From positions 1-42,030 of the forward strand of contig NZ_BDAG01000051.1 of assembly GCF_002091715.1 (NCBI RefSeq): a stretch of 42,030 bases of DNA. The letters run 5' to 3'. The translations under genes and the position numbers were made by a program. The stretch comes from Pseudomonas migulae NBRC 103157. Its GTDB lineage: Bacteria; Pseudomonadota; Gammaproteobacteria; Pseudomonadales; Pseudomonadaceae. The notes beneath the pieces were generated by a model, which worked only from the letters and a program-made list of their open reading frames with translations, did no database searches and was not told the DNA's origin. Positions 30,010 to 39,045 of the stretch are shown one piece after another (positions within the stretch are counted from its first letter, which is position 1; each line of letters opens with the position of its first letter).

Positions 30010-32298
30010 ATGTTCATCTCCTTAGCCTCACTGAAAAGAAAACCCCTCGCCCGCCTCGCGCTGGCCATCAGCCTGGGCACGCTCGGCCTGCCTTACTGGG
30101 CGGGCAGCGCCCAGGCCCATGGTGGCCGCGCCGAGATGGTGCCGCTGCAAGCGGGCCTTGAGGCGTTTGGCGCCACGGTGAAATGGGACGACTACGCCGA
30201 CCTGTTCGTGATTGCCAAGGACGGCGTTTACCTCAAGGTCAAACCGGGCAGCAAGGTTGCCATGCTCAACGGCAAACGGATGGAACTGAGCGTGCCGGTG
30301 GTGTTCAAGGGCAAGACCGCCTTCATGTCCAAGGACTTCATCAATCAGGTGTTCCAGTCCGGTCTGGACAAGACCTTTGTCGTCGAGACGCGCCCTAACC
30401 CGCTCAACCCGCTGAGCGCGGATGAGATCAAGACCGCTGTCGAGATCATCAAGCAATCGAAGCACTACAAGCCCGGTTTCCGCTTCACGGAAGTCTCGGT
30501 CAACGAACCACCGAAGGATCAGGTGTGGAATTTCGTCTACACCGGCCAGAACGTTTCCCAGCCGCGTCAGGCCAACATCGTGGTGCTCGACGGCAAGCAT
30601 GTGATCGAGGGCCTGGTGGATCTCGACAGCAAGACACTCAAGTCATGGAACCCCATCGAAGGTGCCCACGGCATGGTCCTGCTGGATGACTTCGCGACGG
30701 TGCAATCGGCCATCGAAGCGAGCCCCGATTACGCACAGGCACTGGCCAAGCGCGGTATCACCGATGTGAAAAAGGTCGTGGCCACGCCGTTGACGGTCGG
30801 TTACTTCGACGGCAAGGATGGCCTGGCGCAGGACAAGCGCTTGCTGAAAATCGTCAGCTATTTGAATACCGGGGACGGCAACTACTGGGCACACCCGATC
30901 GAGGGCCTGGTGGCGATTGTCGACCTGGAGCAAAAGAAGCTGATCAAGATCGAGGACGACGCGGTCATTCCGGTGCCGATGAAATCAACGCCGTACGACG
31001 GGCGCGGGCGCAAGGGCACGTCGGTCAAGCCGCTGGAGATCATCGAACCGGAAGGCAAGAACTACACCATCACCGGCAACAGCATTCACTGGCAGAACTG
31101 GGATTTCCACGTCCGCCTCGATTCCCGGGTCGGCCCGATCCTGTCCACCGTCACCTACGACGACAAGGGCAAGAAACGCAAAATCATGTACGAAGGCTCG
31201 CTGGGCGGCATGATCGTGCCGTATGGCGATCCCGATGGCGGCTGGTACTTCAAGGCGTATCTCGACTCGGGCGATTACGGTATGGGCACGTTGACCTCGC
31301 CGATTGCGCGCGGCAAGGACGCGCCGCAAAACGCCGTGCTGCTGGACGCCACGATTGCCGACTACACCGGCGCCCCGACCTCGATTCCACGTGCCATGGC
31401 GGTGTTCGAGCGTTACGCCGGCCCGGAATACAAACACCAGGAAATGGGACAGCCCAACCTCAGCACCGAACGGCGTGAACTGGTGGTGCGCTGGATCAGC
31501 ACCGTCGGCAATTACGACTACATTTTCGACTGGGTCTTCCAGCAGAACGGCACCATCGGCATCGACGCCGGTGCCACCGGCATCGAAGCGGTCAAGGGCG
31601 TGAAATCGAAAACCATGCACGAAGCCACGGCCAAGGAAGACACGCGCTACGGCACACTGCTGGACCACAACATCGTCGGCACCACGCACCAGCACATCTA
31701 CAACTTCCGACTCGACATGGACGTCGACGGTGAGCAGAACTCGCTGGTGGAAGTGAACCCGGTGGTTGCCCCGAACGACCGTGGCGGACCGCGCACCAGC
31801 ACCATGCAGACCGAAAACAAGGTCGTCAGCACCGAACAGCAAGCCGCGCAGAAATTCGACCCCTCGACCGTTCGCCTGCTGACCAACTTCAGCAAGGAAA
31901 ACAAAGTCGGCAACCCGGTTTCCTATCAGCTGATTCCGTACGCTGGCGGCACGCACCCAGTGGCCAAGGGCGCCAACTTCGGCAAGGACGAATGGCTCTA
32001 TCACCGGTTGAGCTTCATGGACAAACAACTGTGGGTGACCCGCTATAACCCGCAAGAAAAGTTTCCGGAAGGCAAATACCCGAACCGCTCGGACAAGGAC
32101 GCGGGGCTGGGGCAGTTCACCCACGATAATCAGTCCATCGAAAACACCGATGATGTGGTCTGGCTGACCACCGGCACCACGCACATTGCCCGGGCGGAAG
32201 AATGGCCGATCATGCCGACCGAGTGGGTGCATGTGCTGTTGAAGCCGTGGAATTTCTTTGACGAGACGCCGACGTTGAATCTCAACGCCCCGCAGTAA
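30010..32298 (+). CDS. tynA: Primary-amine oxidase (copper/TPQ), phenylethylamine oxidase
   Basis: A 762-residue periplasmic amine oxidase that converts phenylethylamine and tyramine to the aldehyde, ammonia and hydrogen peroxide. The signal peptide ends GSAQA-HGG. The N-terminal D1 stalk domain typical of the E. coli enzyme (VPLQAGLEAFGATVKWDDYADLF) precedes the D2-D3 and catalytic domains. Tyr502 in GNYDYIFDWVF is the precursor of the topaquinone cofactor. The copper ligands are His560 and His562 (THQHIYN) and His725 (TTHIARAEEW). AGGA lies about 9 bases upstream of the ATG. The convergent feaR gene is its expected activator, and the nearby paa genes degrade the phenylacetate formed after aldehyde oxidation. 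Confidence 0.95.
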   Translation: MFISLASLKRKPLARLALAISLGTLGLPYWAGSAQAHGGRAEMVPLQAGLEAFGATVKWDDYADLFVIAKDGVYLKVKPGSKVAMLNGKRMELSVPVVFKGKTAFMSKDFINQVFQSGLDKTFVVETRPNPLNPLSADEIKTAVEIIKQSKHYKPGFRFTEVSVNEPPKDQVWNFVYTGQNVSQPRQANIVVLDGKHVIEGLVDLDSKTLKSWNPIEGAHGMVLLDDFATVQSAIEASPDYAQALAKRGITDVKKVVATPLTVGYFDGKDGLAQDKRLLKIVSYLNTGDGNYWAHPIEGLVAIVDLEQKKLIKIEDDAVIPVPMKSTPYDGRGRKGTSVKPLEIIEPEGKNYTITGNSIHWQNWDFHVRLDSRVGPILSTVTYDDKGKKRKIMYEGSLGGMIVPYGDPDGGWYFKAYLDSGDYGMGTLTSPIARGKDAPQNAVLLDATIADYTGAPTSIPRAMAVFERYAGPEYKHQEMGQPNLSTERRELVVRWISTVGNYDYIFDWVFQQNGTIGIDAGATGIEAVKGVKSKTMHEATAKEDTRYGTLLDHNIVGTTHQHIYNFRLDMDVDGEQNSLVEVNPVVAPNDRGGPRTSTMQTENKVVSTEQQAAQKFDPSTVRLLTNFSKENKVGNPVSYQLIPYAGGTHPVAKGANFGKDEWLYHRLSFMDKQLWVTRYNPQEKFPEGKYPNRSDKDAGLGQFTHDNQSIENTDDVVWLTTGTTHIARAEEWPIMPTEWVHVLLKPWNFFDETPTLNLNAPQ

Positions 32299-32303
32299 TA
32301 CGG

Positions 32304-32406
32304 CCCCCCCCCTGTAGGAGCCGGCTTGCTGGCGATCACGGTGTGTCAGTCGAGATTAATGTTTCTGACACACCGCGATCGCCAGCAAGCCGGCTCCTAC
32401 AGGGGG
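32304..32406. repeat. REPIN flanked by C and G runs
   Basis: A run of nine C leads into CTGTAGGAGCCGGCTTGCTG then GCGATC, mirrored by the right arm ending CGGCTCCTACAGGGGGG. The loop is around TGACACACCG and CGGTGTGTCA. The C and G runs extend the pairing. It separates the convergent tynA and feaR genes. Confidence 0.92.
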
Positions 32407-32427
32407 GTTGTGTTTTCAAGTGAATGG

Positions 32428-33342
32428 TCAGGCGTGCTTTTTGCGGTATTCACCGGGCGAAATGCCGAACCGCGATTTGAACGCCGTGGAAAAGTAGCTC
32501 GAATCGGAAAACCCCCACGAATACCCCAACACCGACAACTTCTGCTCGGTACGCGATTGGCGCAGGGACTCGGCGCACAAATCCAGCCGACGATTCTTGA
32601 TGTACCGCGCCACCACCAGGCCTTTCTTGGCGAACATCCGGTACAGCCCACGCGTCGACATGCCCACTTCTCGTGCCAGCCATTCGGGGCAGAGATCTTC
32701 CGAGCGGATGTGCTCATCAATAAAGCCCAGGGTCTTGCGGAAGAGGCGCTCCTGCACATCCGTGCACACTTCGCTGTGGCTGATGGCCGGACGCAACAGG
32801 CTGACAATCGCCTCCAGCGTCGCTTCACTTTCTGCCCGGCTCAGGCATTGCTGGTGCGTGGCGTCCAGAATCAGATGGTGCGACAGCATGGCGATGGGCG
32901 ATGTCGCCGCAATCCGGTGACCGCACTTGACCTGACTGAAGCGCAGGGTTTGCTCGACCAGTTGCGACGGCAGAATCAACGACAACTGCCGCGAGTTTTC
33001 ACTGTAGGTAAAGTCGCTGGGGCGCGAGGCATCGATCAGCGTGATGTCGCCGGCTGACAGCAACACCTTGCTGTCGCCCTGGGCCATACCGGCGGTGCCA
33101 TCGAGCTGGAACACCGCAAAGTATTTGCCACCCTCGCCCGCCGCGACTTCCTGAGGCGTGCGGTAAAGCCGTGCCTGACGGGCATCGACAAAACTGAGCT
33201 TCAGCGCACCGTCCTGGTGTTCGCGAATCTGCCCGGCAAACTCGTCACCCAGGGGCTGCGCGTTGAAGGCGCCACAGATCTGGTTGATCTGATGAATCCA
33301 CTGATCGAAGCTATCACGGCGCTGTGCAATTGAAGAAATCAT
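32428..33342 (-). CDS. feaR: AraC family transcriptional activator FeaR
   Basis: A 304-residue regulator. The N-terminal sensor domain (about 20-190; KYFAVFQLDGTAGMAQGDSKVLLSAGDITLIDASRP) is of the AraC_binding_2 type found in FeaR, and the C-terminal double helix-turn-helix (LAREVGMSTRGLYRMFAKKG, YSWGFSDSSYFSTAFKSRFGISPGEYR) is complete. The ATG at 33342 follows GAGG at a 6-base spacing; a GTG at 33354 would overlap that site. In E. coli FeaR activates tynA and feaB; only tynA is present here, adjacent and convergent. The neighbour and the domain layout make the name likely. Confidence 0.87.
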   Translation of the reverse strand: MISSIAQRRDSFDQWIHQINQICGAFNAQPLGDEFAGQIREHQDGALKLSFVDARQARLYRTPQEVAAGEGGKYFAVFQLDGTAGMAQGDSKVLLSAGDITLIDASRPSDFTYSENSRQLSLILPSQLVEQTLRFSQVKCGHRIAATSPIAMLSHHLILDATHQQCLSRAESEATLEAIVSLLRPAISHSEVCTDVQERLFRKTLGFIDEHIRSEDLCPEWLAREVGMSTRGLYRMFAKKGLVVARYIKNRRLDLCAESLRQSRTEQKLSVLGYSWGFSDSSYFSTAFKSRFGISPGEYRKKHA

Positions 33343-33428
33343 GTCGGGCCTCACGCAGGCTTGTTTTTATTATCTACGCCAATCCACGGGTTCTCCTGAA
33401 CAGTGACTCTCCTTCGAAAACCAACGGG

Positions 33429-34352
33429 TTATTTAAGCCCGCCAAAACGCCGATAGAAGCTTTCGCCCACATCGGGCAACGGACCATCGGCGGTCTCCAG
33501 AGCACTGTTCAACCATTCCTCGGCCTTGGCGTAGATCAGCCGGTAAATATTGCGGCACAACTGCCGGGCGGCGCGTCCTTCCCAATCGCCGGGCAACAAT
33601 TCGTCCGGCAATTGCGGGTCGCGCAACAGCAGTTTGCGGTACTCGTGAATAAGCAGGACCCGTGCCAGGAAGCAGTCCGACGGTTGCAGGTTCTCCTGCT
33701 CGCGAAGCGCTTGCCAGAGCGGTCGGAACAGTTGGATGAACTCGCTGTAATGAGCCGCCAGCTCCTCGATGTTCCAACTCTCGCGTACCTGTAGTCGCAG
33801 GGCCTTGGAGGCCAGTACGTCTTGCGCGGTGGTTTCGAAAACGATGGTGTCTTCCTGGGCGCCAAGGTCGAGCAAGGTCGCGTTGACATCGGCCCGGTCG
33901 CTGCGCGGACAGGCCAGCACAACCGGCGAGATCGCACCAAAACCTTGCCACTCCAGTTCTTCGCGCACTTGTTTGCGCTTGTCCTGGGTCAGTTGCGTGA
34001 GCATCACCAGGCACCACGAACCGTCCCATGCCGGAACGGTGGAGCTGTAGACGCGCTTGAAGGCCTTGTCGAAGCGCCGGCGGCCGGCACCGGTCAGGCT
34101 GTAGTAGCTGCGACGCCCGACTTTTTCGGCGGTCAGCCAGCCTTCCTTGGTCAGGCGAAAAATCGAGGTGCGGATCAGCCGTTCATTGATGCCGATGGGC
34201 TCGAGCAACTGAATCAGGCTGCCCAGCCACACAGTGCCGCCGTGGGGCTCGATGGCATCCCCGTATAGCGTGATGATCAAGGAGCTGGCGCGGATCGGCG
34301 TCTGTTCCTGGAAGCGGGTAATCAGGTGGTTCAAAGGTGTCAGGGACGACAT
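33429..34352 (-). CDS. paaX: Phenylacetate pathway repressor PaaX
   Basis: A 307-residue repressor that releases the paa promoters on binding phenylacetyl-CoA. The N-terminal winged helix (ASSLIITLYGDAIEPHGGTVWLG, then SIFRLTKEGWL, GRRSYYSLT) and the central PaaX core (WDGSWCLVMLTQ) match the family, as does the length. The ATG at 34352 fits the family start MSSLTPLNHLI; an in-frame extension upstream crosses a REPIN and is rejected. It lies downstream of paaY, with a 166-bp gap that contains the REPIN, both facing away from paaFGHIJK. The likely operators are the GTATCAC motifs between paaY and paaF. Confidence 0.95.
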   Translation of the reverse strand: MSSLTPLNHLITRFQEQTPIRASSLIITLYGDAIEPHGGTVWLGSLIQLLEPIGINERLIRTSIFRLTKEGWLTAEKVGRRSYYSLTGAGRRRFDKAFKRVYSSTVPAWDGSWCLVMLTQLTQDKRKQVREELEWQGFGAISPVVLACPRSDRADVNATLLDLGAQEDTIVFETTAQDVLASKALRLQVRESWNIEELAAHYSEFIQLFRPLWQALREQENLQPSDCFLARVLLIHEYRKLLLRDPQLPDELLPGDWEGRAARQLCRNIYRLIYAKAEEWLNSALETADGPLPDVGESFYRRFGGLK

Positions 34353-34414
34353 GGGCGTACCGAGCTGAAAAAAGAAAAGGAATATACCGAAAGTCCGTCG
34401 GTTAATCGCATCCC

Positions 34415-34507
34415 CCTGTAGGAGCCGGCTTGCTGGCGATGACTGAGTGTCAGTCGACATTGATGTTTCTGATACACCGCCATCGCCAGCAAGCCGGCTC
34501 CTACAGA
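34415..34507. repeat. REPIN between paaY and paaX
   Basis: CCTGTAGGAGCCGGCTTGCTG then GCGATG is mirrored by CATCGCCAGCAAGCCGGCTCC and TACAG. The inner part carries GTGTCAG and CTGATACAC around TCGACATTGATG. It lies 12 bp upstream of the paaY stop and 63 bp upstream of the paaX ATG, and could separate expression of the two genes. Confidence 0.92.
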
Positions 34508-34518
34508 GGATCGCGTAT

Positions 34519-35115
34519 TCATAGAGAGTTGCCCTTCGGTCGCAGGCCGCTGTCGCTGATACGCGGGCGGTCGGGCTCCGGTTCGGTCAGCGGCTCGCAA
34601 ACGCGCATCTGCTCCAGGCAACGCCTGGCCAATTGCTGATATTCGCGAGTGCCCGCCTGCTTCCACGACACTTCCTCGTCGCTGAGGCTGCGCTTGACGC
34701 TGGCCGGCGCCCCCATGATCAGCGACTGCTCGGGGCCTTCGAAACCGGCCTTGACGAAGGCCGCCGCCGAGACGAATGAGCGAGCACCGATGCGCGCATT
34801 GTCCATCACCACCGCATTCATCCCCACGAGCGCGTCGGCGCCAATCCGGCACCCGTGCAACACCGCGCCGTGACCGATGTGACCGTTGCGTTCGACCACG
34901 GTGTCGCTGTCCGGGAAACCGTGCATCACGCAGGTGTCCTGCAGATTGGCACCCTCCTCCAGCACGATCCGGCCAAAATCCCCGCGCAGGCTGGCCAGCG
35001 GACCGACGTAGCACTGGGGACCGACAATCACGTCACCGATCAAGACGGCAGACGGATGAACGTAAGCAGTGGGATCAACCACCGGGGTCAAGCCATCGAG
35101 GCTGTAGCAGGTCAT
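34519..35115 (-). CDS. paaY: PaaY gamma-carbonic-anhydrase-fold thioesterase
   Basis: A 198-residue left-handed beta-helix protein. The hexapeptide-repeat region carries the gamma-carbonic-anhydrase zinc ligands His65, His82 and His87 (DTCVMHGFP, GHIGHGAVLHGC). PaaY of E. coli is a thioesterase that hydrolyses dead-end CoA thioesters formed in phenylacetate degradation and assists induction with PaaX. The ATG at 35115 has AAAGGGA about 7 bases upstream; an in-frame extension upstream runs through the operator region and is rejected. The C-terminal tail (after about 175) is rich in Pro, Glu and Arg. It precedes paaX on the same strand and diverges from paaF. Confidence 0.93.
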   Translation of the reverse strand: MTCYSLDGLTPVVDPTAYVHPSAVLIGDVIVGPQCYVGPLASLRGDFGRIVLEEGANLQDTCVMHGFPDSDTVVERNGHIGHGAVLHGCRIGADALVGMNAVVMDNARIGARSFVSAAAFVKAGFEGPEQSLIMGAPASVKRSLSDEEVSWKQAGTREYQQLARRCLEQMRVCEPLTEPEPDRPRISDSGLRPKGNSL

Positions 35116-35132
35116 GGGACGTTCCCTTTCAT

Positions 35133-35174
35133 AAAGCGATGCAGATACAAGCTCATTTTGTATCACATCGCTTT
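35133..35174. promoter_or_regulatory. Long inverted repeat upstream of paaY, candidate PaaX operator
   Basis: AAAGCGATG..GATACAA is mirrored by TTGTATC.CATCGCTTT with a 7-base centre. The arms are 16 matched bases each. It begins 18 bp upstream of the paaY ATG, where a repressor would block the leftward promoter or transcript start. GTATCAC within the right arm recurs at 35198-35204 and 35368-35374. The 351-bp gap 35116-35466 otherwise holds the two divergent promoters and no gene. Confidence 0.6.
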
Positions 35175-35357
35175 TGCAAGCACAAAGCACAAAAACCGTA
35201 TCACTTATTAAACCTGCCATGCGGGACACCTGCTCATGCTGTAAAACCAAGGACAAAGCCAACAAAACAGGCACTTTCAGCAAGTTTTCAACTGGGTGGT
35301 AACCTTCACCAACAAATCAATCAGCCACAAACAAGACACATTAAATCAACTTTACTA

Positions 35358-35388
35358 TTGCATTTGCGTATCACGTTGCAGGTATACT
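35358..35388 (+). promoter_or_regulatory. Candidate paaF promoter overlapping a GTATCAC motif
   Basis: TATACT at 35383-35388 is a good -10. TTGCAT at 35358-35363 is a fair -35 at a 19-base spacing, longer than ideal. GTATCAC (35368-35374) lies between them, where a bound repressor would exclude polymerase. The leader to the paaF ATG would be about 70 bases. Confidence 0.4.
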
Positions 35389-35466
35389 CGGGCAAAACCG
35401 GCCTACCGCGCCGATCCAATAATGAGCCGGCATTACAGCCGAGCGTGCACCGTGAGGGCATCCGCC

Positions 35467-36240
35467 ATGCCTCTAACCCTTGCTGTCGAGATCATCGAGC
35501 CGGGCGTTCGTCTGATTACCCTGCAACGCCCGCAAGCGCTGAATGCCCTGACCACCGAATTGCTCGGTGAACTGGCCGATGAACTGAGCGCCGCCCAAGC
35601 CGATCCCGACACCCGTGCCGTGGTCCTGACCGGCAGCCGCAAAGCCTTTGCGGCCGGCGCCGACATCAAGGAAATGGCCGAGCGCGATCTGGTCGGCATC
35701 CTCGACGACCCGCGCCAGGCCTCGTGGCAAACCATCACCCGCTTCAACAAACCGCTGATCGCCGCCGTCAACGGCTTCGCCCTCGGCGGTGGCTGCGAAC
35801 TGGCCATGCACGCCGACATCATCATTGCCGGTCTCGACGCCCGCTTCGGTCAGCCGGAAATCAACCTCGGGATCATGCCCGGCGCCGGGGGCACCCAACG
35901 TCTGCTGCGCGCCGTGGGCAAATCCATGGCCATGCAGATGGTCCTGACCGGCGAGCCAATCGATGCCCGCCAGGCCCAACGCGCCGGCCTGATCAGTGAA
36001 GTGACGCAACCGGAATTCACCGTCGAACGCGCCCTGCAGATCGCCCGCAGCATTGCTGAAAAAGCGCCGCTGGCCGTACGTCTGGCCAAGGAAGCGCTGC
36101 TCAAGGCGATGGACACCGACCTCGCCAGCGGCCTGCGTTTCGAGCGCCACGCCTTCACCGTACTGGCCGGCACCCGCGACCGGGACGAAGGCATCCGGGC
36201 CTTTCAGGAAAAACGCACGCCGACCTTCACCGGGCAGTAA
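35467..36240 (+). CDS. paaF: 2,3-dehydroadipyl-CoA hydratase (enoyl-CoA hydratase)
   Basis: A 257-residue crotonase. The CoA-binding oxyanion loop AFAAGADIKEM and the catalytic glutamates Glu111 (GGGCELAMHAD) and Glu131 (GQPEINLGIMPGAGG) are both present, as expected for a true hydratase. It hydrates 2,3-dehydroadipyl-CoA in the beta-oxidation-like end of phenylacetate degradation. The ATG at 35467 has GAGGG about 8 bases upstream and gives the usual PaaF length; upstream in-frame codons run through the promoter. It is the first gene of paaFGHIJ(K), with paaG 50 bp downstream. Confidence 0.94.
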   Translation: MPLTLAVEIIEPGVRLITLQRPQALNALTTELLGELADELSAAQADPDTRAVVLTGSRKAFAAGADIKEMAERDLVGILDDPRQASWQTITRFNKPLIAAVNGFALGGGCELAMHADIIIAGLDARFGQPEINLGIMPGAGGTQRLLRAVGKSMAMQMVLTGEPIDARQAQRAGLISEVTQPEFTVERALQIARSIAEKAPLAVRLAKEALLKAMDTDLASGLRFERHAFTVLAGTRDRDEGIRAFQEKRTPTFTGQ

Positions 36241-36290
36241 TCCGGCCATCGATAACGAATTCGAACGACCTCCAAGAGAGTGCCAAGACC

Positions 36291-37082
36291 ATGAACTTCG
36301 AACACATCCTGTTTTCCATCGAGGCCGGCGTCGCCCTGCTCAGCCTCAATCGGCCGGACCAGCTCAACAGCTTCAACGCGCAGATGCATGGCGAAGTGAA
36401 AGAAGCGCTGAGACAGGTCCGGCAGAACCCGGACGTGCGCGTCTTGCTGCTGACCGGTGAAGGTCGCGGCTTCTGCGCCGGGCAAGACCTCAGCGACCGC
36501 AATGTCGCGCCGGGCAGCGCCGTGCCGGATCTGGGCGAGTCGATCGAGAAGTTCTACAACCCGCTGATCCGCCAGCTGCGCGACCTGCCGCTGCCGGTGA
36601 TCTGCGCGGTCAACGGCGTGGCGGCCGGGGCTGGCGCGAACATTCCGCTGGCCTGCGACCTGGTGCTGGCGGCACGTTCGGCGAGTTTCATTCAAGCCTT
36701 CTGCAAGATCGGTTTGATCCCCGATTCCGGCGGCACCTGGACCCTGCCGCGCCTGGTCGGCATGGCCCGCGCCAAGGCACTGGCCCTGCTGGGCAATCGC
36801 CTGACGGCGGAGCAGGCCGAGCAATGGGGATTGATCTATCGCGTGGTCGACGATGCCGAACTGCGCCATGAAGCCCTGACACTTGCCCGTCATCTGGCCA
36901 CGCAACCGACGTATGGATTGGCTCTGATCAAGCGCAGCCTCAACGCCAGCCTGAGCAACACCTTCGACGAACAGCTGGAGCTGGAAAAAGACCTGCAACG
37001 CCTGGCCGGGCGCAGCGAGGATTACCGTGAAGGCGTCAGCGCGTTCATGGAAAAACGCACCCCAAGCTTCAAGGGGCACTGA
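36291..37082 (+). CDS. paaG: 1,2-epoxyphenylacetyl-CoA isomerase
   Basis: A 263-residue crotonase with FCAGQDLSDR as the oxyanion block and Asp145 in GLIPDSGGTW, equivalent to the catalytic aspartate of E. coli PaaG. The first glutamate of hydratases is not conserved (GAGANIPLACD), which fits an isomerase and separates it from paaF. It converts ring-1,2-epoxyphenylacetyl-CoA to the oxepin and also shifts double bonds later in the pathway. The ATG follows a purine-rich AAGAGAG stretch. paaH begins 3 bp after its stop. Confidence 0.94.
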   Translation: MNFEHILFSIEAGVALLSLNRPDQLNSFNAQMHGEVKEALRQVRQNPDVRVLLLTGEGRGFCAGQDLSDRNVAPGSAVPDLGESIEKFYNPLIRQLRDLPLPVICAVNGVAAGAGANIPLACDLVLAARSASFIQAFCKIGLIPDSGGTWTLPRLVGMARAKALALLGNRLTAEQAEQWGLIYRVVDDAELRHEALTLARHLATQPTYGLALIKRSLNASLSNTFDEQLELEKDLQRLAGRSEDYREGVSAFMEKRTPSFKGH

Positions 37083-37085
37083 GCC

Positions 37086-38603
37086 ATGACCGCACTGAAC
37101 ACCCACGCACGCATCGCGGTGATCGGCGCCGGGGCCATGGGCGCAGGCATCGCTCAGGTTGCAGCGCAGGCCGGTCATCCGGTGATGTTGCTCGACAATC
37201 GTCCGGGCGCTGCCGCCCAGGCCATCGACGGCATTGACCGGCAACTGGGCAAACGCGTCGAGAAAGGCAAGCTGTCGGCAGAAGACCGGACCGCGACAAT
37301 CCAGCGTCTGCACGCCGTGGAAGCCATCGAAGCATTGGCCGATTGCGAGCTGATCATCGAAGCCATCGTCGAGAACCTTGAGGTCAAACGCGCCCTCTTC
37401 CGCGAACTCGAAGGCATCTGCAGTGAGCATTGCATCCTGGCCAGCAACACTTCTTCGCTGTCGATCACCAGCATCGCTGCGCAGCTGAACCATCCGCAAC
37501 GTTTGCTCGGCCTGCACTTCTTCAACCCGGCGCCGGTAATGGCGCTGGTGGAAATCGTCTCGGGCCTGGCCAGCGCTCCGGCGTTGGCCGAGTGTCTTTA
37601 CGACACCGCCAAGGCCTGGGGCAAGAAACCGGTACACACCCGCTCGACACCAGGCTTCATCGTCAACCGCGTCGCTCGCCCGTTCTACGCCGAAAGCCTG
37701 CGCCTGCTGCAGGAAGGCGCGGCCGATTGCGCGACGCTGGATGCATTGATGCGCGAGGCCGGTGGCTTTGCGATGGGCGCCTTCGAACTGACTGACTTGA
37801 TTGGCCATGACGTCAACTATGCCGTGACCTGTTCGGTGTTTGACGCCTACTACGGCGACACGCGCTTCCTGCCGTCGTTGATTCAGAAGGAATTGGTGGA
37901 CGCGGGACGCCTGGGACGTAAAACCGGTCATGGTTTCTATCGCTATGCAGAAGGTGCCGAACGTCCACAGCCAACCTTTATCAGCAGCGAACACGTCATT
38001 GAAACCTGCGTTGCAGAAGGCGATCTCGGCATCGCCAATACGTTGATTGCGCGCCTGCGCGAACACAACGTCGACGTTGTTCAGCGTGACGGCCAAGGCT
38101 TGTTGCGCGTTGGCGATGCCGTTCTGGCACTGAGTGACGGACGCATGGCCTGTCAGCGCGCCAGGGAAGATGGCCTGCGCAATCTGATTCTGCTGGACCT
38201 GGCATTCGACTACGGCAAGGCCAGCCGAATCGCCATCAGCTACGCATCGGACATCGAAGCGTCTGCCCTCCAACAGGGCGTCGCGTTGCTGCAACGGGCG
38301 GGGTTCACCGTCAGTCAACTCAGCGACAGCCCCGCGCTCGCGGTATTACGTACCGCGGCGATGCTTGCCAACGAAGCCGCCGATGCCGTGCTGCAAGGCG
38401 TGGCCTCGGCCGCCGATATCGATCTGGCGATGCGCGCCGGGGTCAACTACCCGCAAGGCCCGCTGGCCTGGGCCGATGCCATCGGCCTGTCGCACATCCT
38501 CAAGGTGCTGGAAAACCTGCAAACGAGCTACGGCGAACAACGCTATCGACCGTCGCTGCTGTTGCGCCGCCGCGTTGCCGAAGGGAGGACCTTCCATGAC
38601 TAA
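37086..38603 (+). CDS. paaH: 3-hydroxyadipyl-CoA dehydrogenase
   Basis: A 505-residue NAD-dependent dehydrogenase. The N-terminal Rossmann motif is GAGAMGAG (Gly14, Gly16, Gly19), and the 3-hydroxyacyl-CoA dehydrogenase signature GLHFFNPAP carries catalytic His144. The first C-terminal domain contains PGFIVNRVARPFYAE. A second copy of the C-terminal helical domain (about 410-500; NEAADAVLQGVASAADIDLAM) makes it longer than fatty-acid enzymes, as is typical of PaaH. It oxidises 3-hydroxyadipyl-CoA. Its last 8 bases overlap paaI. Confidence 0.95.
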   Translation: MTALNTHARIAVIGAGAMGAGIAQVAAQAGHPVMLLDNRPGAAAQAIDGIDRQLGKRVEKGKLSAEDRTATIQRLHAVEAIEALADCELIIEAIVENLEVKRALFRELEGICSEHCILASNTSSLSITSIAAQLNHPQRLLGLHFFNPAPVMALVEIVSGLASAPALAECLYDTAKAWGKKPVHTRSTPGFIVNRVARPFYAESLRLLQEGAADCATLDALMREAGGFAMGAFELTDLIGHDVNYAVTCSVFDAYYGDTRFLPSLIQKELVDAGRLGRKTGHGFYRYAEGAERPQPTFISSEHVIETCVAEGDLGIANTLIARLREHNVDVVQRDGQGLLRVGDAVLALSDGRMACQRAREDGLRNLILLDLAFDYGKASRIAISYASDIEASALQQGVALLQRAGFTVSQLSDSPALAVLRTAAMLANEAADAVLQGVASAADIDLAMRAGVNYPQGPLAWADAIGLSHILKVLENLQTSYGEQRYRPSLLLRRRVAEGRTFHD

Positions 38604-39045
38604 CCATGAAGCGATGAACCTGGCCAGCACCTGCGCGCAAACGCTGTTCAAGCGCGATACCGCCAGCCAGGCGATGGGCATGCGCCTGCTCTCGACCGCA
38701 CCGGGCTGCGCCCGCGTCGGCATGAGCGTGCGCGCCGACATGATTCAAGGCCACGGCACCTGCCACGGCGGTTATCTGTTCGCCCTCGCCGACTCGGCGT
38801 TTGCCTTTGCCTGCAACAGCTACAACGAAGCCACGGTGGCCATCGGTTGCAGCATCGATTACATCGCCCCGGCACGCCTGGGCGACACCTTGACCGCCGA
38901 TTGCACCGAGCAAAGCCGCTCCGGTCGCACCGGCAATTACGACGTGCGCATTGAAAACCAACTGGGCCAGCTGATCGCGCTGTTCCATGGCAAATCCTAC
39001 AAAGTGCGCGGCGCAGTGCTCGCGCAGGAGAACCCGAATGAATGA
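38596..39045 (+). CDS. paaI: Hydroxyphenylacetyl-CoA thioesterase PaaI
   Basis: A 149-residue single-hotdog thioesterase. The signature GHGTCHGGYLFALADSAFAF holds the HGG turn (57-59) and catalytic Asp66. PaaI hydrolyses stalled or unproductive CoA thioesters of the pathway, mainly ring-hydroxylated phenylacetyl-CoA, and so frees CoA. The ATG at 38596 overlaps the paaH stop by 8 bases, with GGGAGGA about 6 bases upstream; its own stop overlaps paaJ by 8 bases. Both overlaps imply coupled translation. Confidence 0.94.
   Translation: MTNHEAMNLASTCAQTLFKRDTASQAMGMRLLSTAPGCARVGMSVRADMIQGHGTCHGGYLFALADSAFAFACNSYNEATVAIGCSIDYIAPARLGDTLTADCTEQSRSGRTGNYDVRIENQLGQLIALFHGKSYKVRGAVLAQENPNE

Noticed and set aside
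36204..38318. A 704-codon leftward open frame opposite paaG and paaH
   Set aside because: It is a shadow of two well-recognised genes in high-GC DNA. It has no known domain and a composition unlike the real proteins.
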